Below, one piece after another: positions 45,028 through 53,526 of a stretch of DNA of 64,000 nt. Numbering within the stretch: the first letter of the stretch is position 1; every line of letters starts with the position of its first letter. Origin of the DNA: JAFEBO01 sp036392375 (lineage in GTDB: Bacteria > Planctomycetota > Phycisphaerae > Phycisphaerales > UBA1924); NCBI GenBank assembly GCA_036392375.1, contig DASVYC010000036.1, positions 54,761 to 118,760 on the forward strand, in the 5' to 3' direction. The translations under genes were made by a program, and so were the position numbers. Under the pieces are notes generated by a model. The model ran no database searches, had not been told where the DNA came from, and saw only the letters and a list, made by a program, of their open reading frames with translations.

Positions 45028-46071
45028 ATGTCAAGTCCCGGGTTTTCCCGCGCCGCACTCTGGGCAGCGGTAGCGATATCGAGTTGCGCGGGCGCGTCAG
45101 ATGTGCCGGTCGCCGAAGCGGTGAAACTGCTCCGAGAAAGCTATACGCCTTTGAATCCGAAGTCGTCGTTCCGACTCACTTGGCGCGTGTTTTCTGTCTC
45201 TCCTTTCAGCGGAGCGGCCTCTGAGATCGATGCGGCGATCCAGTCGCCGCATGTCATGGAGCAAAGCGGCTATTTCGGCGCTGTCGATCGGTATCGACTC
45301 ATCACCTGTCGAGCGGATCGCTCCGGTCCGGAAGAACTGCGGTGCAGCGTCGAACTGACCGGCGAGGGCTACTTTGTGGACGCACCCTCTCTGCGGCAAG
45401 CGATGGTGCGAGTGGTACCAACACGCAGCATCGCCGATAGAAAGACCGTAGACATCTTCGTGCCGCGCGATATTCACTGCCCAGTCTTGATCGCTCAACG
45501 GATACTGACGTGGGTCGAGTATTGCGGTGCAGCCGCTCGCGCGGAGCGAATCTCGAATGGTCGAGTTCTTGTCAGGACAGATGAGAAAGAGTTCTCAGCG
45601 ATTCTCTCGGCGACGGGTCAGATTGAGTCGGTGGCTTTTCGAATGCTGTCGGGCGCGACCGTGAGCGCGCGATTTGAGTACTTTCTTCGCGAGAACGTCT
45701 ATCCAGCGGCACAACCATCTCGAAGCGCCGTCGTGATGACACCGGAGGTTGGCGAATCGAGCGGCCAGGTCTTCTTGTACGACTCACTCGATCGCTTGAT
45801 CGATTCGGATCCTGATTTGTTCCGGTGGCAGAGTGTTTCGAAACAAGCCTTCGACTCTGGACGCAACGTGGTCCTCGATGTCGCCGGACAAGTTGATCAG
45901 GGAGCGACAAAGCTGTTCTATGAGAAGTCGAAGCGCCCGACGATTGCCTCGAGTTCTTCCGCCAAGCCGACTGCCAATCGTGAGATCGGTTTGGAGTGGT
46001 TTGTCGGCGCCTTCGGTGTTGGTGCTTTGCTTGTTGCGGCTGTCTTGGCTCGTAGGCGAGGCGCAGCGTGA
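45028..46071 (+). CDS. Exported membrane-anchored protein with C-terminal helix and Arg tail
   Basis: 347 residues: signal peptide (ALWAAVAISSCAGAS), a roughly 280-residue beta-rich domain with no recognised motif (EGYFVDAPSLRQAMVRVVPTR, KEFSAILSATGQIESVAFRM), then a Ser/Lys-rich spacer and a C-terminal helix EWFVGAFGVGALLVAAVLARRRGAA. The helix followed by RRR is like a PEP-CTERM or LPXTG-type anchor but lacks the PxP. It probably forms an operon with the Cys-rich gene just upstream. Function unknown; the two may act together at the cell surface. Confidence 0.6.
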   Translation: MSSPGFSRAALWAAVAISSCAGASDVPVAEAVKLLRESYTPLNPKSSFRLTWRVFSVSPFSGAASEIDAAIQSPHVMEQSGYFGAVDRYRLITCRADRSGPEELRCSVELTGEGYFVDAPSLRQAMVRVVPTRSIADRKTVDIFVPRDIHCPVLIAQRILTWVEYCGAAARAERISNGRVLVRTDEKEFSAILSATGQIESVAFRMLSGATVSARFEYFLRENVYPAAQPSRSAVVMTPEVGESSGQVFLYDSLDRLIDSDPDLFRWQSVSKQAFDSGRNVVLDVAGQVDQGATKLFYEKSKRPTIASSSSAKPTANREIGLEWFVGAFGVGALLVAAVLARRRGAA

Positions 46072-46186
46072 CGTGTCGTGAACACACGAGCGTGACGATC
46101 CGCCGCTATGAACAGCAGTGCCGATCAGTTCATGGCGCGTGCTCCCTCGACGACTCCGGTGCAGTCGGTTCATCGCATCGGCAGAG

Positions 46187-46627
46187 ATGACAGACCCCCA
46201 ACGATCGGACATGCGATACCGCAATCGGACCCCGGCGTGGATGGTGTGGGTGCTGCGTCTGGCGGCGTTGTACAACTTCGGCTGGGCGGTGTTCATGGTC
46301 GCCCTGCCGCACGCGTGGTGGGACTGGCTGGGGCTGGTGCGGCCGAACTACGAGTTCCTGTGGCCAGGCATGGGAGCCCTGATCGGGTTCCTGGGGCTGG
46401 GGTACCTGATCGCGTCCACCGACCCGGCGTCGCACCGGGGTCTCGTGTATGTGGGGCTGGGGACCAAGGTGCTGGGGTTCGTGGGCGTGCTGCAGAACGT
46501 GTACGTCATGAAGATCATGCCGGAGGCGTTCGCGGCGGCGGCGATCGTCAACGACCTGATCTGGATCGTCCCGATCTTCCTGATCGCAAGGCACGGGTGG
46601 ATCGAGTCGGGCCGGTGCGGCGTGTGA
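46187..46627 (+). CDS. Four-helix membrane protein (paralogue of the next gene's N-terminal domain)
   Basis: About 146 residues from the ATG at 46187 (46118 and 46211 are alternatives). Four hydrophobic segments are seen: WMVWVLRLAALYNFGWAVFMV, LWPGMGALIGFLGLGYLIA, LVYVGLGTKVLGFVGVL and IVNDLIWIVPIFLIA. The pattern LRxAALYNxxWxxxxxxxP and NDLIWxVP is shared, segment by segment, with residues about 15-130 of the next gene, so the two arose by duplication. No catalytic residues are seen. Possibly a membrane subunit of the redox system encoded by the neighbour. Confidence 0.65.
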   Translation: MTDPQRSDMRYRNRTPAWMVWVLRLAALYNFGWAVFMVALPHAWWDWLGLVRPNYEFLWPGMGALIGFLGLGYLIASTDPASHRGLVYVGLGTKVLGFVGVLQNVYVMKIMPEAFAAAAIVNDLIWIVPIFLIARHGWIESGRCGV

Positions 46628-46711
46628 ACGCGGTGCACACTCGCGTCTGCTCACGCTCCCGGCTTGTTCACAGGTGCGTCCAAACGCCCCGCGGCATCGA
46701 ACCCCTCACCG

Positions 46712-47665
46712 GTGCCTGAAGCGATCCATCAACCCGGCTGGATGACCGTGTGCCTCCGTGCCGCGGCCTTGTACAACCTGGCGTGGGGTGCGTGGGTGGT
46801 GCTGTTCCCCAAGCACTTCTGGGCCCTGGTGGGCATGCCGTCGCCGGAGTATCTGTTCCTGTGGCAGTGCATCGGGATGATCGTCGGGGTCTACGGCATT
46901 GGGTACTGGTTCGCGTCAAGTGATGTCGCGCGGCACTGGCCGATTGTGTTGGTGGGGTTTCTCGGCAAAATCTTCGGCCCGATCGGGTTTGTGCAGACGC
47001 ACTTCATTGACGGAGCCGTGCCGCTGCGGTTTGGATGGACGCTGATCACGAACGATCTGATCTGGTGGGTGCCATTCGGGGCCATGCTGGCCTTCGCGTA
47101 CCGCGTTCGCGAGCGCGAGCGGTCTCGGGCGTTCGTGTCGGTCGATGGCGAACTCGCGGCGCTCCGCGACGCGGTCATCTCCGACGGGCCGGGCCGCGGC
47201 GTGTCGATCGCGGAGCGGAGCGAGGGGCGGGCGGTGCTGCTGGTGTTCCTGCGGCACCTGGGCTGCACGTTCTGCCGCGAGGCGGCGGCGGACCTGCGGG
47301 ATCGCCGCAGGATCATCGAAGCAACGGCGACGATCGTGGTGGTGACGATGAGCCCTGCGGCCGAGGCGCGGGTGTTCCTCGCGGGTTACGGTCTGGGCGA
47401 CGTTGATGTGGTCAGCGACCCGGAGCGGAAGCTGTACCGCGCGATGGAGCTTGGGCGCGGGACGCTCACGCAGCTTTTCGGGCCCCGGGTGTGGCTGCGT
47501 GGTGTCATCGCGGGCGTTTGGGGCGGGCACTGGGTAGGCGGGCTCCGCGGCGACGGGCTGCAGATGCCCGGAGCGTTCGTGATCGCGCGCGGGCGCTTGG
47601 TTCGGTCGTTCCGCCATCGCGACGCGGCGGATCGGCCTGACTACTGCGCGATGGTGATGCGTTGA
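46712..47665 (+). CDS. Membrane protein fused to peroxiredoxin-like (AhpC/TSA, SelL-type) domain
   Basis: About 317 residues (GTG at 46712; TTG 46664 and ATG 46742 are other possible starts). The N-terminal four-helix domain is a paralogue of the gene just upstream. A soluble thioredoxin-fold domain begins near VSIAERSEGRAVLLVFLRHLGCTFCREAAADL, where Cys185 and Cys188 form the CxxC of AhpC/TSA_2 (SelL/PRXL2-like) proteins. GDVDVVSDPERKLYRAMELGRG and LQMPGAFVIARGRLVRSFRHRDAADRPDY are the conserved late strands of that family. It should be a membrane-tethered thiol oxidoreductase, possibly for peroxide. The fusion to this helix bundle is unusual. Confidence 0.7.
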   Translation: MPEAIHQPGWMTVCLRAAALYNLAWGAWVVLFPKHFWALVGMPSPEYLFLWQCIGMIVGVYGIGYWFASSDVARHWPIVLVGFLGKIFGPIGFVQTHFIDGAVPLRFGWTLITNDLIWWVPFGAMLAFAYRVRERERSRAFVSVDGELAALRDAVISDGPGRGVSIAERSEGRAVLLVFLRHLGCTFCREAAADLRDRRRIIEATATIVVVTMSPAAEARVFLAGYGLGDVDVVSDPERKLYRAMELGRGTLTQLFGPRVWLRGVIAGVWGGHWVGGLRGDGLQMPGAFVIARGRLVRSFRHRDAADRPDYCAMVMR

Positions 47666-47695
47666 ACAAGCTGCGTTGCCCAGCCGCATGGCGAC

Positions 47696-47720
47696 GCGGG
47701 GCCTGGAAGGCCCCGCCCCC
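47696..47720. repeat. 25-bp GCGGGGCC palindromic element
   Basis: GCGGGGCC and GGCCCCGC arms around a short centre, then CCCC. It differs at one position from 33972-33996 and matches partial inverted copies at 8691 and 33827. All lie just after stop codons. Confidence 0.75.
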
Positions 47721-47727
47721 TGTCCTC

Positions 47728-47770
47728 GCAAAAAACAAGACGCTCCATCGCGTGAGCGAGCGGAGCGTCC
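47728..47770 (-). terminator. Rho-independent terminator of the PEP-CTERM gene
   Basis: On the minus strand GACGCTCC pairs with GGAGCGTC (8 bp, 15-base loop) and is followed by TTGTTTTTT, 31 bases past the stop at 47801. Confidence 0.8.
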
Positions 47771-47800
47771 TGCGGGCGGAAGTCCCAGGGAAGGGCGGGA

Positions 47801-48520
47801 TTAGTTGCCGCGGCGGCGACGGGTGCAGAGCAGGCCGCCGAAGCCGGCCAGGGCCAGGGCGCCCGGGGTGGGGACGCGGATGAGCTGGTCCTGGGCGGTG
47901 CCGCTGGCGATGCCCAGCAGGTCGGTGCTCTGGCCGTTGGTCTGGAGGAAGTTCATCGCGGCGTTGTAGGCCGAGGAGGCGACGCTCACGACGCCGGAGC
48001 TGAGGGCCGAGCCGTTGGTCTTCTTGGCCTTGAAGTTGCCGCTGGTGAAGCTGCTGGCGTTCATCGCGAAGGAACCGGAGTAGTCGGTGACGATCTCCCA
48101 GATCGCGAGCTGGAAGCCGGTGGCGTAGTCGTTGGAGGCGTTGATGGTGTCAACGTTGGCGTTGGCGACCGCGAACAGGGCGCGGAGGGCGTCGGCCTTG
48201 GCGATGCCCATCGGGCTCGAGCCGGGCATGTTCTGGACCTGCTCGATGGTGTAGGTCTTGGTGCTGCTGGTGACGTACTGGTAGAGGTCGGTGCAGTAGG
48301 TGCGGTGCTCGCCGTTGATCCACTCGTAACCGGCCGAGGCGTTGGTGAGCAGGTGGCGGAGCTGACCGGCGAAGACGTTCTGGCTGTTGCCATTGAACGT
48401 GATGCTGACGTTCTGACCCTGACCGGTGCCGAGATACTTGACGCTGACGGTCGGAGCGGCCGAGGCGGCGGCGGCGATGGCGGCGAGACCGGCGAGGGCG
48501 ATGATGCTGTTCTTGTTCAT
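47801..48520 (-). CDS. Exported protein with PEP-CTERM-like sorting tail (copy 2)
   Basis: 239 residues from the ATG at 48520 (GGAGAAAG upstream). Signal peptide SIIALAGLAAIAAAASA, then a domain with YLGTGQGQNVSITFNG, GEHRTYCTDLYQYV and FQLAIWEIVTDYSG, which recurs in many planctomycete and verrucomicrobial exported proteins of unknown role. The tail reads VPTPGALALAGFGGLLCTRRRRGN: PxPG, a hydrophobic helix and four Arg. Monocistronic with its own terminator. Likely surface or matrix protein. Confidence 0.75.
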   Translation of the reverse strand: MNKNSIIALAGLAAIAAAASAAPTVSVKYLGTGQGQNVSITFNGNSQNVFAGQLRHLLTNASAGYEWINGEHRTYCTDLYQYVTSSTKTYTIEQVQNMPGSSPMGIAKADALRALFAVANANVDTINASNDYATGFQLAIWEIVTDYSGSFAMNASSFTSGNFKAKKTNGSALSSGVVSVASSAYNAAMNFLQTNGQSTDLLGIASGTAQDQLIRVPTPGALALAGFGGLLCTRRRRGN

Positions 48521-48860
48521 GTCTTTCTCCCATTCCCTGAGGCCGCCGTTGGATTCAACTGGCGGGCCGGTCTGTCCTTGACCGGGCTGGCGGCGAGCAC
48601 TCGCTCGACACGTCAACCATGCCACGGGAACCCTCGCGCCGCACCCATTCACGCCCGGGCGCGGGCGAAGGTGCGTCGGAGGTGCGGGGTGCAACGGATG
48701 GGAAGGTGCGTCGCGCCACGGCGCGGGGTTTTCTCAGACGCGGGCGGGGTGCGCGTCGCGATGCACGCTCGCGCTCTCGGACGCAGCGGACGGCGCGTGC
48801 CAATAAAAACGCCGCGGCGGCGCGGCGTGTTGTGAAACGGGCGTTGGGATGGGTGCACGG
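48521..48860. other. Intergenic region between PEP-CTERM and flotillin genes
   Basis: About 340 bases with no gene. It contains the flotillin-operon terminator at 48801-48830 and should hold the promoter of the PEP-CTERM gene, which I cannot place. Confidence 0.4.
48801..48830 (-). terminator. Rho-independent terminator of the flotillin gene
   Basis: ACGCCGCG-GCGG-CGCGGCGT forms an 8-bp stem; on the minus strand it is followed by TTTTTATTGG. It lies about 30 bases past the stop at 48861. Confidence 0.8.
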
Positions 48861-50462
48861 TCAGCGCGCGGGCTTGGTGTCGTGCGCCGGTCCTTCTTTG
48901 TGCGTGTTCGCGGCGACCCTGCCCAAAGCGGGAGGCAGCTCGATGCCCGCCTGATTGGCAAGCTCGTGCAGCTTGGGCAGCGCGCCCACCATGCCCGAGA
49001 CCCAGTCGGCGGTGGTGTTGCGTCCGGTGCCGTTCGCGGACATGCCGCTGTCCCACACCGTGACCTTGTCAATCTTGAGGTTCTGCACCGCCTTGACCTG
49101 CTCGGCCACGAGCTGGGGCAGCTGCTCGATCAGCAGCAGCGTGGGGCCGACCTGCGGGTTGCTGCCGCAGGCCTCGATGAGCTTGCGATAACCCTCGGCC
49201 TTGGCTTCGAGGACCTTCTGCGTGCCCGCGGCCTCGGCCTCGAACTTGGCGAGGATGGCGTCGGCCTGGCCCTGGGCTTCGATGCGCTGACGCTCGGCCT
49301 CGGCAGCGGCGGCGATCTCGATGCGCTTGCGCTCCACTTCCTGCGAGGCGAGCGTCTCCTTGCTGAGGCGCGCCAGCTCCTGCTCGCGCTGCGCGATCAG
49401 GATCGCCTCGGCGGCTTTGGCGGCCGCGACTTCCGAGCGCTTCTTGGACTCGGCCTGGATCTCGGCGAGCTTGGCGTTGCTCTCGGCCATGGTGGCGCGG
49501 GCGGTGTTCTCGCCCGTGGTCGCCGCGGTCTCGGCCTGGGCGACGGCGATGCGCTGCTCTTGCTCGGCCTTCTTCTTGGCGGCCATGGACTCGGCCTCGC
49601 GTTGGGCCCGGGCCACTTCCATGTCGCGGTTGGACTGCGCCTCGCCCGCGATCGCCTGGGCTTCCAGCGCCGCGACGGCGACGCGCTTGTTCTGCTCGGC
49701 GTCCTTCTGACCCTTGGCGGCCAGGGCGCTCTCATTGGCGACCTGCACGTTGCGCTCGCGGATGGCGAGGGCTTCGCCGATGGCGCCGTCGCGCTCCTGC
49801 TGGGCGACCTCGACCTTGGCGCGGTTGATGGCCTCGGCCGCGGCCCGCTTGCCGATCGCCTGGATATAGCCCGACTCGTCGGTGATGTCGCGGACGTTGA
49901 CGTTGATCAGCTCCAGTCCGATCTTGTTGATCTCCTTCGCGACGTTCTCGTTGATGAGCGTCATGAACTTCTCGCGGTCTCGGTTGATCTCCTCGATCGA
50001 GAGCGTCGCGATCACGAGTCGGAGCTGGCCCAGGATGATGTCCTGGCTCTGCTCGCGGACCGCCTGCACGTCGAGGTTCAGCAAGCGTTCCGCGGCGTTG
50101 TTCATGATCACCGGATCGGTCGAGATGCCGACCGTGAATGTCGCGGGGACGTTCACGCGGATGTTGTTCTGCGAAAGAGCGCCCTCGAGCGGGATGTCGA
50201 TGACAATGGGCTCGAGGGAGAGGTACGAGTAGTCCTGGATGAGCGGGATGACGAACGCGCCGCCGCCGTGCATGCACTTGCTGGCCTTGTTCCCGCCGAC
50301 CCGGCCGTAGATGACGAGGATGCGGTTGGACGGGCAGCGCTTGTACTGCTTGATGACGAAGATGATGAAGAACATCATCACCAGCAGGCCGGCGCCGATG
50401 AGGCCGAGCCAGATCAGGGGCTGGACGTTGTTGGTGGTGGATTGCGCGAGGATCGGGTGCAT
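48861..50462 (-). CDS. Flotillin-like membrane scaffold protein
   Basis: 533 residues from the ATG at 50462 (GGAG upstream). An N-terminal helix (about 14-37, IWLGLIGAGLLVMMFFIIFVI) is followed by the SPFH/band-7 domain (about 45-230, CPSNRILVIYGRVGG, RVNVPATFTVGI, ELINVNVRDITD) and a long coiled coil of Ala/Glu repeats (about 240-430, EAQAIAGEAQSNRDMEVARAQREAES). The C-terminal domain reads YRKLIEACGSNPQVGPTLLLIEQLPQLV, typical of flotillins (FloT/YuaG). Flotillins organise membrane microdomains. The NfeD-like gene upstream on the same strand is its usual partner, so the two form an operon ending at the terminator at 48801. Confidence 0.92.
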   Translation of the reverse strand: MHPILAQSTTNNVQPLIWLGLIGAGLLVMMFFIIFVIKQYKRCPSNRILVIYGRVGGNKASKCMHGGGAFVIPLIQDYSYLSLEPIVIDIPLEGALSQNNIRVNVPATFTVGISTDPVIMNNAAERLLNLDVQAVREQSQDIILGQLRLVIATLSIEEINRDREKFMTLINENVAKEINKIGLELINVNVRDITDESGYIQAIGKRAAAEAINRAKVEVAQQERDGAIGEALAIRERNVQVANESALAAKGQKDAEQNKRVAVAALEAQAIAGEAQSNRDMEVARAQREAESMAAKKKAEQEQRIAVAQAETAATTGENTARATMAESNAKLAEIQAESKKRSEVAAAKAAEAILIAQREQELARLSKETLASQEVERKRIEIAAAAEAERQRIEAQGQADAILAKFEAEAAGTQKVLEAKAEGYRKLIEACGSNPQVGPTLLLIEQLPQLVAEQVKAVQNLKIDKVTVWDSGMSANGTGRNTTADWVSGMVGALPKLHELANQAGIELPPALGRVAANTHKEGPAHDTKPAR

Positions 50463-50627
50463 GACAACTCCGTGGATGCAAAGCGTCCGGGGACGCCCGG
50501 CACAGTGTGCCAGAAATCTGCGGCTTGTGTGCGGCCCTTGCACCAGGGACGCGGCGTGATGTGTTTCAAGAGGTGCGGGTGAGTTCGGCCGCTGCGGTTG
50601 GGCGGGGGGGGCTGGTGCCGCCAGAGA

Positions 50628-51191
50628 TCACACGGGGATGACTCCCACCGAGTTGTCGTCGTGCACGCGGACGACGCGGACGCGTCGGCTGGTTTCCAGC
50701 GGGCCTTCTTCGCTGCGGGCGTTGAAGATGCGCTGGCGATCCCGGATGACGAGCCGCACCTGTCCCTGTCCTTGGGCGGGGATGGATACGTAGACGTCAC
50801 CTTCCGCTCCGACCGCGGACTGGATGTTGATGTTGCCGCTGCTCTGCAGGTCGAACGTCGCCTTGAGCAAGAGCCCGAGGGTCCACATCATGGCGACGCC
50901 GCAGAGGAACGCGACGAGCAGCGAGACGTGCATGGGCCAGCCGGTGCCCTTGAGGGCGCCAAGGCCGCCCCAGCCGAAGCCCATCGAGTACGCGGCCAAA
51001 GACTGCAGGCTCAGGATCTTGAACGCGTCACCGGGATCGGTGTGGCCGTGGACGTCGGCGTGGAGATCGACATCGACACCGTGGGCGTGCCCGAGCATGA
51101 GCATGACCATCCGAAAGATGAAGAACGAGGTCCCCAGCGCGGCGGGAAGGGCGAAGTAACCGGCCCCGCCGCCGAAGAAGAGTTCCAGCAA
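50628..51191 (-). CDS. NfeD-like membrane protein, flotillin partner
   Basis: About 187 residues from a TTG at 51191 preceded by AAAGGGGGTG; a GTG at 51260 is in frame but lies upstream of the likely promoter. Two to three membrane segments (YFALPAALGTSFFIFRMVMLML, HVSLLVAFLCGVAMMWTLGLLL) precede a C-terminal OB-fold-like domain (AEGDVYVSIPAQGQGQVRLVIRDRQRIF...RRVRVVRVHDDNSVGVIPV), as in NfeD proteins that bind flotillins. A His/Asp-rich cytoplasmic or periplasmic loop (GHAHGVDVDLHADVHGH) is present and could bind metal; that loop is unusual. It lies 165 bases before the flotillin start. Confidence 0.7.
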   Translation of the reverse strand: MLELFFGGGAGYFALPAALGTSFFIFRMVMLMLGHAHGVDVDLHADVHGHTDPGDAFKILSLQSLAAYSMGFGWGGLGALKGTGWPMHVSLLVAFLCGVAMMWTLGLLLKATFDLQSSGNINIQSAVGAEGDVYVSIPAQGQGQVRLVIRDRQRIFNARSEEGPLETSRRVRVVRVHDDNSVGVIPV

Positions 51192-51215
51192 ACCAACACC
51201 CCCTTTCTGCCCGTG

Positions 51216-51221
51216 ATTGTA
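51216..51221 (-). promoter_or_regulatory. Candidate -10 box (TACAAT) for the NfeD-like/flotillin operon
   Basis: Minus-strand TACAAT, 24 bases before the TTG at 51191, places transcription start near 51209 and argues against the GTG at 51260. Confidence 0.45.
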
Positions 51222-51284
51222 CGGGGAAAGCTCCTCGGTGGGGTGTTTGGGAGGTCGCACCCGGTGGTTTCACGCGGGGCTCCA

Positions 51285-51290
51285 TACCGT
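51285..51290 (+). promoter_or_regulatory. -10-like TACCGT placed for a leaderless transcript
   Basis: TACCGT lies five bases before the GTG of the Hsp70 gene at 51296; there is no ribosome-binding site in between. Confidence 0.3.
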
Positions 51291-51295
51291 CTGAC

Positions 51296-53203
51296 GTGAG
51301 CGATGAAGCTCCCATTGTCGGGATCGATCTGGGAACGACCAACAGCCTGGTCGCGGTGTGCGATGCGCGCGGGCCGCGGGTGCTGGCAGACGAACGCGGG
51401 CGGGTGATGGTGCCGAGCGTGGTGCGGTACGAGTCCGGCGGTGTGGTGGTCGGCCACGATGCCCTCGAGCGGGCGAGCGAGTTCCCGCGCGAGACGATCT
51501 CGAGCGTGAAGCGGCTCATGGGCCGATCCATGCGGGATGCGGCCGCGGATCTCTCGTACCTGCCGTACGAAGTCGTTGCGGGCGAGCACGACACGGCGCG
51601 GGTGCGGGTGTCGCCGGGTGCGACGGACGGCAGGATCGTCTCGCCGCAGGAAGTGTCGGCGGAGATCCTGAAGCGATTGAAGCGAATCGCGAGCGAGTCG
51701 CTCGGGGTTGAGGTGCGCCGCGCGGTCGTGACCGTGCCCGCGTACTTCGATGATGCGCAGCGCCAGGCGACGCGCGACGCCGGACGGTTGGCGGGGCTCG
51801 AGGTCGTCCGCATCGTCAACGAGCCTACGGCGGCGGCGCTGGCATACGGCATCGGCGCCGGGCGCACGATGGGCGAGCACGAGAAGACGATCGAGGGCGA
51901 GCGGATCGTCGCCGTGTACGACCTGGGTGGCGGGACGTTCGATATCTCGATCCTGCGGCTTACGCCCGCGGACCAGGCCGCGGGGGGCAACGAGACGAGC
52001 TTCTTCGAGGTCATCGCCACCGCGGGTGACACGCACCTGGGCGGCGACGACGCCGACCACGAGTTGGTGCGGCTCGTGGCCTCAGGATTCGACGATGCAA
52101 GCCTGAGCAGCGCCGACCGGCGGGTCCTGAAGCGCGAAGCCGAAAAACTCAAGTGGAAGCTCAGCGAGTTCGAACGTGCGGAGGCCGCGTTCGAGCTCTC
52201 GGGCGGGCGACGGATCACGCGGCTGGTGACGCGAGCGGAGTTCGAATCGCTCATCACGCCTCTGGTGGAACGGACGATCGAACGCTCGAAGCAGGCGCTC
52301 GCGGATGCGGAGCGAACGCTGCGGGGTCCGGTGGTGATCGAGCGGGTGATTCTGGTCGGGGGCTCGACGCGGGTGCCGATGGTGCGGAAGCGGGTGAAGG
52401 AGTTCTTCGGCCTGGAGCCCTACTGCGCTGTGGATCCGGGTCAGGCGGTGGCGCTGGGTGCCGCGGTGCAGGCGTCGATCCTCGACGGCACCACCAAGGG
52501 CGCGCTGCTGCTCGACGTGATCCCGCTCTCGCTGGGGCTTGAGACCGTCGGCGGCGCGGTGGCGAAGCTGATCGTGCGCAACAGCACCGTGCCCGCGAAA
52601 GCGAAGGAGTTCTTCTCCACCAGCGTGGACGGCCAGACCGCGGTGCGGTTCACGGTGTACCAGGGCGAGCGCGAGATGGCGGCCGATTGTCGCAAGCTGG
52701 GCGAGTTCTTCCTGCGGGGCATCCCGCCGATGCCCGCGGGCGTGCCGCAGGTGCAGGTGGAGTTCCTCGTCGATTCCAGCGGCGTGCTGAACGTCTCGGC
52801 GTACGAGCGCCGCAGCGGCAAGCGGGCCGCGCTGCAAGTCATCCCCAACCACGGGCTGACCCGCGAGGAAGTGGATCGCATGGAGGCCGAGAGCTTTGCG
52901 CACGCCCGCGAGGACATGACGCGGCACCGGGTGGTGGACCTGATCGCGAACTCGAAGCTGGACCTGAAGTGGATCGGCGAGCGGTTCGAGCGGTTCAAGG
53001 ACATCCTCGAGGCCGAGTACCGGGTCGAGCTGATGCGGAAGATCGAGATCCTGCGCGACTTCGTGGCCCGCGCTGAGGCGGACTGGGCGAGCGTGGACGC
53101 GAACGCGTTTCACAAAGCGAAGGAAGACCTCGACCGTGGCAGCGTGCGGCTGCAGGAGGTCGGGATCGCGATGAGCTTGAAGGCCAGCGAGCACCGGGGC
53201 TGA
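51296..53203 (+). CDS. HscA-like Hsp70 chaperone
   Basis: A 635-residue second Hsp70. The nucleotide-binding domain shows GIDLGTTNSLVAVC, VTVPAYFDDAQRQATRDAG, YDLGGGTFDIS and VGGSTRVP; the linker LLLDVIPLSLGLETVGG leads to a substrate domain with DCRKLGEFFLRGIPPMPAGVPQ, which is closer to HscA (iron-sulfur cluster chaperone) than to DnaK. The lid is short and the tail (MSLKASEHRG) lacks the acidic DnaK end. Starts with GTG. No iscU/hscB genes are nearby, so an Fe-S role is not proven. It is divergent from the flotillin operon, which may share its regulation. Confidence 0.85.
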   Translation: MSDEAPIVGIDLGTTNSLVAVCDARGPRVLADERGRVMVPSVVRYESGGVVVGHDALERASEFPRETISSVKRLMGRSMRDAAADLSYLPYEVVAGEHDTARVRVSPGATDGRIVSPQEVSAEILKRLKRIASESLGVEVRRAVVTVPAYFDDAQRQATRDAGRLAGLEVVRIVNEPTAAALAYGIGAGRTMGEHEKTIEGERIVAVYDLGGGTFDISILRLTPADQAAGGNETSFFEVIATAGDTHLGGDDADHELVRLVASGFDDASLSSADRRVLKREAEKLKWKLSEFERAEAAFELSGGRRITRLVTRAEFESLITPLVERTIERSKQALADAERTLRGPVVIERVILVGGSTRVPMVRKRVKEFFGLEPYCAVDPGQAVALGAAVQASILDGTTKGALLLDVIPLSLGLETVGGAVAKLIVRNSTVPAKAKEFFSTSVDGQTAVRFTVYQGEREMAADCRKLGEFFLRGIPPMPAGVPQVQVEFLVDSSGVLNVSAYERRSGKRAALQVIPNHGLTREEVDRMEAESFAHAREDMTRHRVVDLIANSKLDLKWIGERFERFKDILEAEYRVELMRKIEILRDFVARAEADWASVDANAFHKAKEDLDRGSVRLQEVGIAMSLKASEHRG

Positions 53204-53526
53204 ACCCGCCGCTCGGGGCTCGTTGGGGTATCCCCGGCGTGGCAAGAAATCCGGTCTTGAAGGCCCGGAAACTCCTAGCATTTCGGCCCGGCGCGGAGCG
53301 TTCGGGGGCTGTGGTCCGGGGTCGTCCCAAGCCCGTGTTCCCGTCGGTCGATAGACCGGATCCGGGGACGCGGTGTCGGCCTCGGGAAACTACGTGGCCG
53401 CGGCAAACCCGCGGCGTGGGCCGTGCGTACGAACGCCCCCCCACCCCCGCCCCAACCTCCGTTGGAGGCGAGGGCGAACCGGACCGTGTCACCGCCGGGC
53501 AACCGGCCGCTTCAGGAGTGTTCTTC
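53204..53526. other. Intergenic region upstream of gmd
   Basis: About 320 bases. Although an open frame runs through it into gmd, its product is Arg/Pro-rich and unconserved. I see no promoter motif beyond AGGAG before the gmd ATG. Confidence 0.35.

Noticed and set aside
48849..50582. 577-residue frame opposite the flotillin gene
   Set aside because: Shadow of the flotillin coiled-coil region.
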